Shown: one piece after another, positions 43,530-52,038 of the stretch | Position numbering within the stretch: position 1 is the first letter of the stretch | Layout of the letters: each line of letters begins with the position of its first letter | Source of the DNA: JACVRW01 sp034664125 | GTDB lineage: Bacteria; Actinomycetota; Thermoleophilia; Solirubrobacterales; Thermoleophilaceae | Reading direction: 5' to 3' | Assembly: GCA_034664125.1 (NCBI GenBank) | Contig: JAXDIG010000017.1 | Span: 37,509 to 101,508, forward strand | DNA: 64,000 nt | Program-made: the position numbers and the translations under genes | The notes under the pieces: model-generated | Databases searched by the model: none | The model's input: the letters and a program-made list of their open reading frames with translations, nothing else | What the model was told of the DNA's origin: nothing

Positions 43530-45332
43530 ATGAGCCAAGCCACCACCGCCCCCACCACCAACCCCACCCTGCTGGACTGGGTGGACCGCGTCGCCGAGCT
43601 GACCAAGGCCGCCGACGTCCACTGGTGTGACGGCTCCGCGGAGGAGTACGACCAGCTCTGTCAGAAGCTGGTCGAGGCGGGCACGTTCGAACGGCTCTCG
43701 GAGACGGAGCGGCCGAATTCCTACCTCGCTCGCTCAGACCCCGGGGACGTGGCCAGGGTCGAGGACCGCACGTTCATCTGCACGCCGCGCGAGGGGGACG
43801 CGGGGCCCACAAACAACTGGCGCGACCCGGAGGAGATGCGCGAGGAGCTGAATCGCCTGTTCTCCGGGTCCATGCGCGGCCGCACCATGTACGTGGTGCC
43901 GTTCTCGATGGGCCCGCTCGGCTCCCCGATCGCCCACGTGGGGGTCCAGCTGACCGACTCGCCCTACGTCGCGGTTTCGATGCGGATCATGACCAGGATC
44001 GGCCAGCCGGCGCTCGACGCGCTCGGCGACGGCGACTTCGTGCCCTGCCTGCACTCCGTCGGGATGCCGCTCGCGGACGGCGCCGCGGACGTGCCCTGGC
44101 CGTGCGCGGCGGACGAGAAGTACATCGTGCACTTCCCCGAAACCCGCGAGATCTGGTCGTACGGCTCCGGCTACGGCGGCAACGCGCTGCTCGGCAAGAA
44201 GTGCTTCGCCCTGCGGATCGCGTCGGCGATGGCGCGCGACGAAGGCTGGATGGCCGAGCACATGCTGATCCTCAAGGTCACCTCGCCCGAGGGGGACGTG
44301 AAGCACATCGCCGGCGCCTTCCCGTCGGCCTGCGGCAAGACCAACCTGGCGATGCTGATCCCCTCGCTGCCGGGCTGGAAGGTCGAGACGATCGGCGACG
44401 ACATCGCCTGGATGAAGTTCGGCGACGACGGCCGCCTGTACGCGATCAACCCCGAGGCCGGCTTCTTCGGCGTGGCGCCGGGCACGGGCGTGAAGACCAA
44501 CCCGAACGCGATCGCCACGGTCGCCTCGAACTCGATCTTCACCAACTGCGCCCTGACCGACGAGGGCGACATCTGGTGGGAGGGCATGACCGACGACGCG
44601 CCGGCGCACGCGATCGACTGGCGCGGCCAGGACTGGACGCCGGACTCGGATACGCCCGCGGCGCACCCGAACGCACGCTTCACGACGCCGGCGGCCCAGT
44701 GTCCCTCGATCGCCCCGGAGTGGGAGGACCCCGCAGGGGTGCCGATCGACGCGATCCTGTTCGGCGGCCGCCGCGCCTCGGTCGTGCCGCTGGTGCACGA
44801 GGCGCTCGACTGGGAGCACGGCGTGTTCCTCGGCTCGATCATGGGCTCGGAGACGACCGCGGCCCAGGCCGGCGAGGTGGGCGCGCTGCGCTTCGACCCG
44901 ATGGCCATGCTGCCCTTCTGCGGCTACCACATGGGCGACTACTTCGCCCACTGGCTGGGGATCGGCGAGCGCGACGGCGCCAAGCTGCCCAAGATCTTCA
45001 TGGTCAACTGGTTCCGCAAGGACGACGAGGGCAATTTCCTGTGGCCCGGCTTCGGCGAGAACAGCCGCGTGCTGGCCTGGGCGTTCCGGCGCTGCGACGA
45101 CGAGGCGGAGGCCGTGGAGACGCCGATCGGGCGCCTGCCGGCCGAGGGCTCGCTCGAAACCGAGGGCCTGGACGTGTCGCGCGAGGCGCTCGAGGAGCTG
45201 ACCCGGTTCGACCCCGAGGCCTGGAGCGCGCAGCTACCCCAGGTGCGCGATCACCTGGCCAGGTTCGGCGATCGGCTGCCGCAGGCGCTGCGCGATCAGC
45301 TCGAGGCGCTGGAGCGCGGGGTCACTTCGTAA
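43530..45332 (+). CDS. pckG: Phosphoenolpyruvate carboxykinase (GTP)
   Basis: A 600-residue enzyme interconverting oxaloacetate and PEP with GTP, the first step of gluconeogenesis. Landmarks: YVVPFSMGPLGSPIAH, SYGSGYGGNALLGKKC, the P-loop FPSACGKTNLAML (about 270-282) with the GTP-type Cys, GDDIAWMKFGDDG, and NWFRKDDEGNFLWPGFGENSRVL. The length is normal. AGGAG lies upstream of the ATG. The 3' end overlaps the convergent methyltransferase by 37 bp. Confidence 0.97.
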   Translation: MSQATTAPTTNPTLLDWVDRVAELTKAADVHWCDGSAEEYDQLCQKLVEAGTFERLSETERPNSYLARSDPGDVARVEDRTFICTPREGDAGPTNNWRDPEEMREELNRLFSGSMRGRTMYVVPFSMGPLGSPIAHVGVQLTDSPYVAVSMRIMTRIGQPALDALGDGDFVPCLHSVGMPLADGAADVPWPCAADEKYIVHFPETREIWSYGSGYGGNALLGKKCFALRIASAMARDEGWMAEHMLILKVTSPEGDVKHIAGAFPSACGKTNLAMLIPSLPGWKVETIGDDIAWMKFGDDGRLYAINPEAGFFGVAPGTGVKTNPNAIATVASNSIFTNCALTDEGDIWWEGMTDDAPAHAIDWRGQDWTPDSDTPAAHPNARFTTPAAQCPSIAPEWEDPAGVPIDAILFGGRRASVVPLVHEALDWEHGVFLGSIMGSETTAAQAGEVGALRFDPMAMLPFCGYHMGDYFAHWLGIGERDGAKLPKIFMVNWFRKDDEGNFLWPGFGENSRVLAWAFRRCDDEAEAVETPIGRLPAEGSLETEGLDVSREALEELTRFDPEAWSAQLPQVRDHLARFGDRLPQALRDQLEALERGVTS

Positions 45333-45949
45333 GCTCGCGCCCAGTGCTGGTCGTAGCGCTGGAGTCGCGGGATCAGGCCCATCCGGCGCGGGAGCTCGCG
45401 TATTCGCCCGGTGGCCATGAGGGCGTCGTGTTCCTCGGGGTTGACGTAGAGGATGCGCAAGCGGCGCGGCGCCCGGTCGTGCGAGGCGATCAGGTTGTCG
45501 ACGACCGCGCGGAAGGTCGCGCCGGTAAAGGGGCGAAACATGTACGCGATCGTGAGGTCGTCAGGCACTTCCCAGGCGAGGGCGTCGCCGGTCACGATTT
45601 CGACGTCGTGACAGCGCAGCCGCGCGCGATTGCGCTCGAGATTGGTGCGCGCCTCCTCGGCCAGATCGGGCGACAGCTCGACCCCGATCACGCGCTTCAG
45701 GCCGTAGCGGCGCGCGGCCTGGTAGACCACGCGGCCCTTGCCCGCGCCGATGTCGGCGAACACGTCGGCCGCGCTCACCTCCCTTGGAGGCAGCAGCGCC
45801 CGCAGGCTGAGCCAGCCCGACGGGTGGTAGTCCACACGCTCCGGGTGAGCGAGTCCCACGGTGGCCAGCTGGACCACCTGGGACGTGTGCAGTCCGCGCA
45901 GCCGTTCGAATGCCATCGCCGCCGTGTGGAGTGATGTGATCTTGAGCAT
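45296..45949 (-). CDS. SAM-dependent methyltransferase-like protein
   Basis: A 217-residue Rossmann protein. Motif I is VFADIGAGKGRVVYQAARR (about 65-83), followed by VIGVELSPDLAEEARTN and EIVTGDALAW, typical of class I methyltransferases; MFRPFTGATFRAVVDN resembles small O-/N-methyltransferases found beside glycan genes. The substrate is unknown. The ATG at 45949 overlaps, on the opposite strand, a possible start of the acetyltransferase gene; the real start of that gene is probably 45981, leaving 31 bp between them. Confidence 0.8.
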   Translation of the reverse strand: MLKITSLHTAAMAFERLRGLHTSQVVQLATVGLAHPERVDYHPSGWLSLRALLPPREVSAADVFADIGAGKGRVVYQAARRYGLKRVIGVELSPDLAEEARTNLERNRARLRCHDVEIVTGDALAWEVPDDLTIAYMFRPFTGATFRAVVDNLIASHDRAPRRLRILYVNPEEHDALMATGRIRELPRRMGLIPRLQRYDQHWARAYEVTPRSSASS

Positions 45950-45980
45950 GACCCCGGCGATAGTGAGTCCGAAAGCGGAA

Positions 45981-47015
45981 ATGAACCTGGAAATTGGACG
46001 AATCGCAGCGCTCGACGAGGTCGGAGCGGACTGGGGTCCGCTTGCCGAAGCCTCCGAGAGCATCTTCGCGACGCCCGAGTGGATGATGCTTTGGTATCGG
46101 CATTTCGGCGGCGAGCAAGAGCTGCGCGCCTACACGGTCCACGAGGAAGGTCGGCTTGTGGCCCTGCTGCCGCTGGTGCTCTGGCGCAGCCGCCCGCCAA
46201 GGGTCCTGCGGTTCCTGGGGCACGGGCCGAGCGACCAGATGGGACCCGTCTGCGCCCCGGAGGACCGCCCGCTCGCCGCCGCGGCGCTGGAGCAGGTGCT
46301 CGCCGAGGGCGGCTGGGACGTCCTGCTGGCGGAGCGCCTGGCCTCGAGCGAGCTGCTGCCGGGAAGCCTGCGCGGGCGCGAGCTCCAGCGCGAGGCGAGC
46401 CCCGTGCTGCCGATCGACGGCATGAGCTGGGACGACTTCCTCGCCGCCAAGAGCTCGAACTTCCGCCAGCAGGCGCGCCGGCGCGAGCGCAAGCTGGCCA
46501 AGGAGCACGATCTGAGCTTTCGGCTCTCCGACGATCCGGACCGGCTCGATGCCGACCTCGAGGTGCTCTTCGCGCTCCACGAGGAGCGCTGGAGCACCGA
46601 GGGCTCGGGCGCTCTCGAGGAGCGGCGCGCGGCCTTCCACCGCGAGTTCGCGCGGGTCGCGCTCGACCGCGGCTGGCTGCGCCTGTGGCTGCTCGAGCTG
46701 GACGGCAAGCCGGCGGCGGCCTGGTACGGGCTGCGCTTCGCCGGCCGCGAGCTCTACTACCAGGCCGGTCGCGACCCGGAGCTGGAGCGGGCGGCGGTCG
46801 GCTTCGTGCTACTCGCCCACAGCGTGCGCGAGGCGATGAACGACGGCATGCGCGAGTACGACTTCCTGCGCGGCGGCGAGGGCTACAAGGATCGCTTCAC
46901 CGACGACGAAACCGTCGTGCAGACGTGGGCGGCCGGGCGCGGGCCGCTCGGCCGCGCGACCGTCGCGGTCGCGCCGCGGATGCGCTCGCTGCTGGCGAGC
47001 CGGCTGCGCGCCTAG
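45981..47015 (+). CDS. CelD/BcsL-type GNAT acetyltransferase
   Basis: A 344-residue protein with two GNAT folds in the arrangement of the CelD/BcsL family (cellulose and exopolysaccharide acetylation). Landmarks: IFATPEWMMLWYRHFGG, RFLGHGPSDQMGPVCAP, SSNFRQQARRRERKLAKE, RLWLLELDGKPAAAWYGLRFAGRELYYQ and YDFLRGGEGYKDRF. It probably acylates a polysaccharide precursor. The ATG at 45981 begins the family-like part; ATG 45948 is also open. Confidence 0.85.
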   Translation: MNLEIGRIAALDEVGADWGPLAEASESIFATPEWMMLWYRHFGGEQELRAYTVHEEGRLVALLPLVLWRSRPPRVLRFLGHGPSDQMGPVCAPEDRPLAAAALEQVLAEGGWDVLLAERLASSELLPGSLRGRELQREASPVLPIDGMSWDDFLAAKSSNFRQQARRRERKLAKEHDLSFRLSDDPDRLDADLEVLFALHEERWSTEGSGALEERRAAFHREFARVALDRGWLRLWLLELDGKPAAAWYGLRFAGRELYYQAGRDPELERAAVGFVLLAHSVREAMNDGMREYDFLRGGEGYKDRFTDDETVVQTWAAGRGPLGRATVAVAPRMRSLLASRLRA

Positions 47016-47179
47016 GGGATCGCCAACCGCGGCAACCAGGGCGGCCCGCAGCGCCGAGGGGAGTGCGGTAGTCCTGGGGCGTCATATGCGCGACTCTTGA
47101 CTACCACACTCCGGCGGCGCGACGGACCCCGTTACCCCTTTGCTGTCGTTCGTGACTGGTGCGCGCCTAGGGGGTCGCC
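47005..47179. repeat. 20-bp direct repeats flanking an intergenic spacer
   Basis: TGCGCGCCTAGGGGATCGCC at 47005-47024 and the same sequence with one change at 47160-47179. The first spans the stop of the acetyltransferase gene and the second the stop of the convergent VOC gene. The 135 bp between hold no gene. Confidence 0.6.
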
Positions 47180-47562
47180 CCCGCCGGCGCGTAGCGGTGG
47201 TGGAACATCAGCGCGTTGCCGTCCGGGTCCGAGAAGAAGGCCATGTGGCAGACGCCGCTGTCCAGCGTGTCGGCGTTGAAGGCGATGCCCTCCGCCTCGA
47301 GCTGCTTGCGGGCGGCCTCGACGTCGTCCACGTGCAGCGCGATCGGGTGCGTGTGCGGCTGGAATTCGAGGCCGAACGCGTCGGACTGCATGACCGCGAT
47401 GGTCAGGGAGCCGGTTTCGAATTCGCCGGCCGGCATGTCCCCCCAACCCTTCGAGAAGGGCAGCCCCAGCACGGTGCCGTAGAACTCGCGGGCCTTGTCG
47501 TAGTCGCGTGTCGGGACCGTGACGAAGTCCACGCCATTGACGAGGGAAGTCTGATTGGTCAT
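47167..47562 (-). CDS. VOC-family (glyoxalase/bleomycin-resistance fold) protein
   Basis: A 131-residue vicinal-oxygen-chelate protein with two beta-alpha-beta-beta-beta modules: VDFVTVPTRDYDKAREFYGTVLGLP and HPIALHVDDVEAARKQLEAEG, ending CHMAFFSDPDGNALMFHHRY. Possible metal ligands are His and Glu at the start and end of the modules, though the first module has Asp/Val rather than His. Glyoxalase, dioxygenase or antibiotic-binding roles are all possible. It diverges from the aldehyde dehydrogenase gene with 17 bp between starts. Confidence 0.88.
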   Translation of the reverse strand: MTNQTSLVNGVDFVTVPTRDYDKAREFYGTVLGLPFSKGWGDMPAGEFETGSLTIAVMQSDAFGLEFQPHTHPIALHVDDVEAARKQLEAEGIAFNADTLDSGVCHMAFFSDPDGNALMFHHRYAPAGATP

Positions 47563-47579
47563 GTCAATACGCTAGACCC

Positions 47580-49145
47580 ATGAGCATCACGGAGACGAGG
47601 ACCGTCGCTTCGATCATCGGCGGGCAGGTGCGGGAGGGTGGCACGCGCGTGGAGTCGCGCAACCCGGCGAACCTCGACGAGCTGGTCTGCGAGGCGTGGC
47701 TGGCGGACGCGGCCGCGTTCGCCGACGCCTGCCGCGCCGCTCGTGCGGCGCAGGGCGGCTGGGCCGCCACGCCGGCGCCCGTCCGCGGCAAGGCGATCGG
47801 GCGCATCGGGCGCCTCGTGGAGGACAACAAGGAGGCGCTCGCCCGCCTGCTGACCCGCGAGATCGGCAAGCCCTACCCGGAGTCGCTGGGCGAGGTGCAG
47901 GAGGTGATCGACACCTGCGACTTCTTCGTCTCCGAAGGGCGCCGCCTGTACGGCCAGACCGTGCCGAGCGAGCTGCCCGACAAGCAGCTCTTCACGTTCC
48001 GCAACCCGGTCGGCGTGGCGGCGATCATCACCGCCGGCAACTTCCCGGTCGCGGTGCCGTCCTGGTACCTCGTGCCGGCGTTGCTGTGCGGCAACGCGGT
48101 CGTCTGGAAGCCCGCCGAGTACGCGCCCGCGCTGGGCCAGGCGCTCAGCGAGCTGTTCCTGGCCGGCGGACTTCCTGACGGCGTGCTGAACCTCGTGCAG
48201 TGCGATGGCCCGTCCGCGTTCGAGGGACTCGAGCTGGCGCTCTCCGAGCGGCTCGTCGACAAGGTCGGCTTCACCGGATCCTCGCCCGTCGGGTCGCGCA
48301 TCGGCGAGCTGTGCGGGCGCCACGTGCAGTCGCCCTGCCTCGAGCTGGGCGGCAAGAACCCGCTGGTCGTCATGCCGGACGCCGACCTGGACCTGGCCGC
48401 CGAGGGCGCGCTGTTCAGCGGCTTCGGCACCGCCGGCCAGCGCTGCACCTCGCTCGGAACGGTGCTGGTGCACGACTCCGTCCACGACGAGTTCATGCGC
48501 CGCTTCACCGGCCTGGTGGAGGAGGCGGCGATCGGCGACCCGTTCGGCGAGGTGCTCTACGGGCCGATGATCCACCAGCGCTTCCTCGACCGCTTCGAGG
48601 ACTGGCTCGAGCTGATCCGCGACCACCACTCGGTCTCGGGCTCCAGCTCCACGGGGCGCATCACCGCCGACAACCCGCGGGCCGGCTTCGTCGGCGACCC
48701 CGACGCCGGGCTGTTCTGCCACCCGACGATCGTCGACGGGGTCACGCGCGAGGACGAGCTCTACGGCACCGAGACGTTCGGGCCGATCGTCGACGTCGCG
48801 AGCTTCGGCGACTTCGACGAGGCGATCGAGCTGGCCAACGGGCACGGCTACGGGCTGTCGTCGGCGATCTACACCAACGACCCGAGGTCGGCGTTCAAGT
48901 TCCGCGAGCGCGTCAGCGCGGGCATGGTGTCGGTCAACAACTCGACCTCGGGCGCGGAGGCGCACCTGCCCTTCGGCGGCAACGGCAAGTCCGGCAACGG
49001 CAGCCGCCAGTCGGGCATCTGGGTGCTGGACCAGTTCACGCGCTGGCAGTCGCTCAACTGGGACTACGCCGGCAAGCTGCAGAAGGCCCAGATGGACGTG
49101 GCCGAGCTGACCGGCGACCCCAACTTCCGGCTGGCCTGGGACTAG
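47580..49145 (+). CDS. Aldehyde dehydrogenase
   Basis: A 521-residue NAD(P)+-dependent ALDH. Landmarks: ITAGNFPVAVPSWYLVPALLCGNAVVWKP (cofactor fold, Asn for the oxyanion), FTGSSPVG, the catalytic Glu in LELGGKNPLVV (about 258) and Cys in GTAGQRCTSLG (about 291). The GTAGQRCT block recalls the ALDH7 group acting on semialdehydes, but the substrate is not proven. A metallophosphoesterase-like frame starts 5 bp after the stop. Confidence 0.93.
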   Translation: MSITETRTVASIIGGQVREGGTRVESRNPANLDELVCEAWLADAAAFADACRAARAAQGGWAATPAPVRGKAIGRIGRLVEDNKEALARLLTREIGKPYPESLGEVQEVIDTCDFFVSEGRRLYGQTVPSELPDKQLFTFRNPVGVAAIITAGNFPVAVPSWYLVPALLCGNAVVWKPAEYAPALGQALSELFLAGGLPDGVLNLVQCDGPSAFEGLELALSERLVDKVGFTGSSPVGSRIGELCGRHVQSPCLELGGKNPLVVMPDADLDLAAEGALFSGFGTAGQRCTSLGTVLVHDSVHDEFMRRFTGLVEEAAIGDPFGEVLYGPMIHQRFLDRFEDWLELIRDHHSVSGSSSTGRITADNPRAGFVGDPDAGLFCHPTIVDGVTREDELYGTETFGPIVDVASFGDFDEAIELANGHGYGLSSAIYTNDPRSAFKFRERVSAGMVSVNNSTSGAEAHLPFGGNGKSGNGSRQSGIWVLDQFTRWQSLNWDYAGKLQKAQMDVAELTGDPNFRLAWD

Positions 49146-49150
49146 GCGCC

Positions 49151-49720
49151 CTGCTCGCTCTGGTCCTGGCCGACGAGCCGCCGCACGGGCCGATCCCCGA
49201 GCTGGTCGATGCCTACCGGCCCGACCTGATCCTGGTGCTCGGCGATCTCGAGCCGGCTTGGACGGAGGGCCTCGAGAGCGTCGAGGTGCCGAAGCTGGGC
49301 GTGCGCGGCAACCACGACGCGGCGGACGCGCTGGAGGCGGTCGGTGTGGAGGACCTGCACCTGCGCAGCGCTGAGGTGGGTGGCCTGCGCTTCTCCGGCT
49401 TCGGCGGCTCGCCCCGTTACAGCCCTCACGGAGGAAACGAGTGGACCGAAGAGGAGGCCGAGCAGATGCTGGCGCGTCTGCCGGCCGCCGACGTCCTGCT
49501 GGCGCACGCGCCGCCGGAGGGCGTCAACGACGAGCCGGACGACCACGCCCACCGCGGCTCACCGGCGCTGCGCGCCTGGGTCGAGCGCAACCAGCCGGCC
49601 CTGCTGCTGCACGGTCACACACTGCCGAATCCGGCCAACCAGGTGCATCAGCTCGGCCCGACCCGCGTGGTTCACGTGCGCGGGGCGATGCCGCTCGAGC
49701 TCACCCTCGAATCGTCTTGA
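49151..49720 (+). CDS. Metallophosphoesterase-like protein (start codon unusual)
   Basis: About 189 residues with calcineurin-like motifs: LILVLGDLE (metal Asp), VRGNHDAA (GNHD), LLAHAPPEG and LLHGHTLPN (GHT). The usual first motif DxH is replaced by LADEPPHG, as in some short bacterial members. No ATG, GTG or TTG lies between the aldehyde dehydrogenase stop and the first strand; CTG at 49151 or 49160 are the only near-start codons. Either a CTG start is used, or translation begins far upstream inside the dehydrogenase gene, or the 5' end is degraded. Confidence 0.65.
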   Translation: MLALVLADEPPHGPIPELVDAYRPDLILVLGDLEPAWTEGLESVEVPKLGVRGNHDAADALEAVGVEDLHLRSAEVGGLRFSGFGGSPRYSPHGGNEWTEEEAEQMLARLPAADVLLAHAPPEGVNDEPDDHAHRGSPALRAWVERNQPALLLHGHTLPNPANQVHQLGPTRVVHVRGAMPLELTLESS

Positions 49721-49787
49721 CACCTACATGGGGTAGGCGTAGCTTCCGACCCGCAGGCCCCCGCCCCCGAAGTAAAAGGCCGCCCCA

Positions 49788-50909
49788 ATGTCGCTTCGCC
49801 TGTGTCTTCTCGCCGCGCTCGTTGCCGTCGCGGCGCTCCTGCCCGCCGGATCCGCCGTCGCCCATCGGGACCAGTCCCCCGAGGTGGTGGCCAGCGGGCT
49901 CGACAACCCGCGCGACCTCGACGTAACCCCGTGGGGGACGGTCTACGTCACCGAGGCCGGCCGCGGTGGAAGCGCCCCGTGCCTGACCGGTCCGGAGGGC
50001 GATCAGGTCTGCGCCGGCGCGACGGGAGCGGTCACGAAGGCCTGGCACGGCGGGCAGCGGCGCGTCGTGGAGGGCCTGCCCTCGCTGGCGGCGCCTCCGA
50101 CCGGAGACGGAGCGCTCGGTCCGTCGGACATCTCTCTGCGCCGATGGGGCGGGGCATACCTGACCGTCGGCCTCGGGGCGGATCCGGCCCTGCGGGCCCA
50201 GTTCGGCGAGCTCGGGTCGGGGTTCGGCAAGCTCTACAAGCTCTGGTCCTCCGGCAACCTGCGCCCGGTGGCGGACATCAGCGCCTACGAGGCCGCCACG
50301 AACCCCGACGGCGGCGAGATCGACAGCAACCCGAACTCGGTCACGAGTGCGTGGGGCCGTGTCTTCGTGGTGGACGCCGGCGGCAACAGCCTGCTGCGGG
50401 TGCACCGGTCCGGCGAGATCTCGACCGTGGCGGTGTTCCCCGACAGGCCGGTGACCCCGCCGCCCGGCATGGGCCTCCCGGACCCGTTCCCGATGCAGGC
50501 CGTCCCCACCAACGTGGTCGTGGGTCCGGACGGCGCTCTCTACGTCAGCCAGCTCACGGGCTTCCCGTTCCCGGTCGGGGCCGCTCGTATCTACCGCGTC
50601 GAGCCCGGCTCGGCACCGGAGATCTACGCCGACGATCTCACGAACGTCACCGACCTCGCCTTCGACCGCTGGGGGAACCTCTACGTGGTCGAGTTCGCGG
50701 CCAACGGATTGGCTTCGGGCGACCCGAGCGGGGCGCTGATCAAGATCCGGCGCGACGGCTCCCGCGAAACCGTTCTCAGCGAAGGGTTGGTGAACCCGTA
50801 CGGGGTGGCGATCGGTCGCGATGGCGACATCTATGTGTCGAACCACGGCGCGTCCGCGGGCCTCGGCGAGGTGCTCCGGCTCAGGAGCCACCACCACCAC
50901 GACCGCTAG
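49788..50909 (+). CDS. Secreted ScyD/ScyE-family beta-propeller protein
   Basis: A 373-residue exported protein. The signal peptide (about 1-25, ending GSAVAH) is followed by an NHL/SMP-30-like propeller. Repeated blades carry 'NPRDLDVTPWGTVYVTEAG', 'GRVFVVDAGGNSLLRV', 'PDGALYVSQLTG' and 'VTDLAFDRWGNLYVVEF'. This matches the ScyD/ScyE family, which has no settled function outside scytonemin clusters. It ends RSHHHHDR, a natural His run. The 3' end overlaps the convergent FUSC gene by 29 bp. Confidence 0.88.
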   Translation: MSLRLCLLAALVAVAALLPAGSAVAHRDQSPEVVASGLDNPRDLDVTPWGTVYVTEAGRGGSAPCLTGPEGDQVCAGATGAVTKAWHGGQRRVVEGLPSLAAPPTGDGALGPSDISLRRWGGAYLTVGLGADPALRAQFGELGSGFGKLYKLWSSGNLRPVADISAYEAATNPDGGEIDSNPNSVTSAWGRVFVVDAGGNSLLRVHRSGEISTVAVFPDRPVTPPPGMGLPDPFPMQAVPTNVVVGPDGALYVSQLTGFPFPVGAARIYRVEPGSAPEIYADDLTNVTDLAFDRWGNLYVVEFAANGLASGDPSGALIKIRRDGSRETVLSEGLVNPYGVAIGRDGDIYVSNHGASAGLGEVLRLRSHHHHDR

Positions 50910-52038
50910 GCAGACCGGCCAGGCGAGCGCCGCGCACCGCCTCCTGCGCCTCGTCGCGCGGCATGCCCGCCGCGCGCAGCAGGTCGACGGCGGCCAGGCG
51001 GATCTGCCCGACGATGTGCACCGCTGACAGGTTCCCGGTCGCCTCGAGCACCGCGTTCGCGAGCGCCGCCGCGCGCACGGCGGCAGCGCGCGCGGGCTCG
51101 GGATCGCCGCCGTCTAGGTAGTCCTTCAGCGCGCGGGCGGCGACGGCCAGCTCCTCGATCGCCCGCACGGCATCCGGCGGGACGGCGTCGTCGACGTTGA
51201 TCGCGCGCCTGACGCCGCGCGCCAGCGCGCGTACGTTCTCGATCACCCGACCCAGCTCGCCGGCCGCCACCGCGTAGCGGTCGAGGCCGCCGAGCGCGCC
51301 ACGGCGCTGCGGGGACAGCCGGGCCGCCTCGCCCGCGGCCCCCAGGGTGCCGACGAATCCGTCGTGCACCGCGTCCGCCCGAGCGACCGCCTCCAGCGCG
51401 GCGGCTACGGGATCGGGGCGGCGCGTGGTCAGCGCCTCGGCCAGGTGCTCCAGCGCTTCCACCAGGCGGTCGAGCACCGGGCCGGCGCCCTCCCTCAGCA
51501 GCCGCATCGGGTTGACCGGCAGCAGCAGGGAGCTGACGACCAGGGCCACGCCTCCGCCGACGAGCGCGTCCAGCGCCCGCCCGAAGTCCACGCCGCCCTC
51601 CGGGGGCTGCAGCGTCGCGACCAGGACGGCGGAAGCGCCCGCCTGCGACGCGAGCAGGGACCCGCCGCCCACGAGCGTGGCCGCGACCATGGCCAGCGCC
51701 ACGATCACGCCGACCTGCCAGGTGCCGGTGCCGATCGCCGCCACCAGCGCGTCCGCGATGGCGATCCCGACCGCCACCCCGATCGCCAGCTCGACCGCCC
51801 GCCGGCGGCGCTCGCCGACCGTCAGGCCCAGCGTGATCACGGCCGAGATCGGCGCGAAGAAGGGCCGCTCGTGCCCGATCACCTCGGTCGCCACGAGCCA
51901 GGCGACCGAAGCCGCGACAGCGGAGTGCAGGATCGGGCGCGCCCCAGCTACGACGCGCTCCCGGCGTGTCCGCAGCCCGGTCCGCGAAGCCTCGGCCGCC
52001 TGCCCGAGCAGCTCGTCGCGGCGGGCGCGCTGGATCAT
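50881..52038 (-). CDS. FUSC-family membrane protein (aromatic acid exporter-like)
   Basis: A 385-residue protein. The membrane half has about six helices (for example SAVAASVAWLVATEVIGHERPFFAPISAVITLG and LGLTVGERRRRAVELAIGVAVGIAIAD), typical of FUSC/ArAE efflux proteins; the C-terminal half is a cytoplasmic helical domain. Such proteins export aromatic carboxylates or similar compounds. The ATG at 52038 overlaps the TPP-enzyme stop as ATGA, so both are one operon and the exporter may handle a product of that pathway (inference). Confidence 0.85.
   Translation of the reverse strand: MIQRARRDELLGQAAEASRTGLRTRRERVVAGARPILHSAVAASVAWLVATEVIGHERPFFAPISAVITLGLTVGERRRRAVELAIGVAVGIAIADALVAAIGTGTWQVGVIVALAMVAATLVGGGSLLASQAGASAVLVATLQPPEGGVDFGRALDALVGGGVALVVSSLLLPVNPMRLLREGAGPVLDRLVEALEHLAEALTTRRPDPVAAALEAVARADAVHDGFVGTLGAAGEAARLSPQRRGALGGLDRYAVAAGELGRVIENVRALARGVRRAINVDDAVPPDAVRAIEELAVAARALKDYLDGGDPEPARAAAVRAAALANAVLEATGNLSAVHIVGQIRLAAVDLLRAAGMPRDEAQEAVRGARLAGLPSGRGGGGS

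Noticed and set aside
44102..45934. 610-residue plus-strand frame inside pckG
   Set aside because: Shadow of the PEP carboxykinase gene; no motif and no ribosome site.
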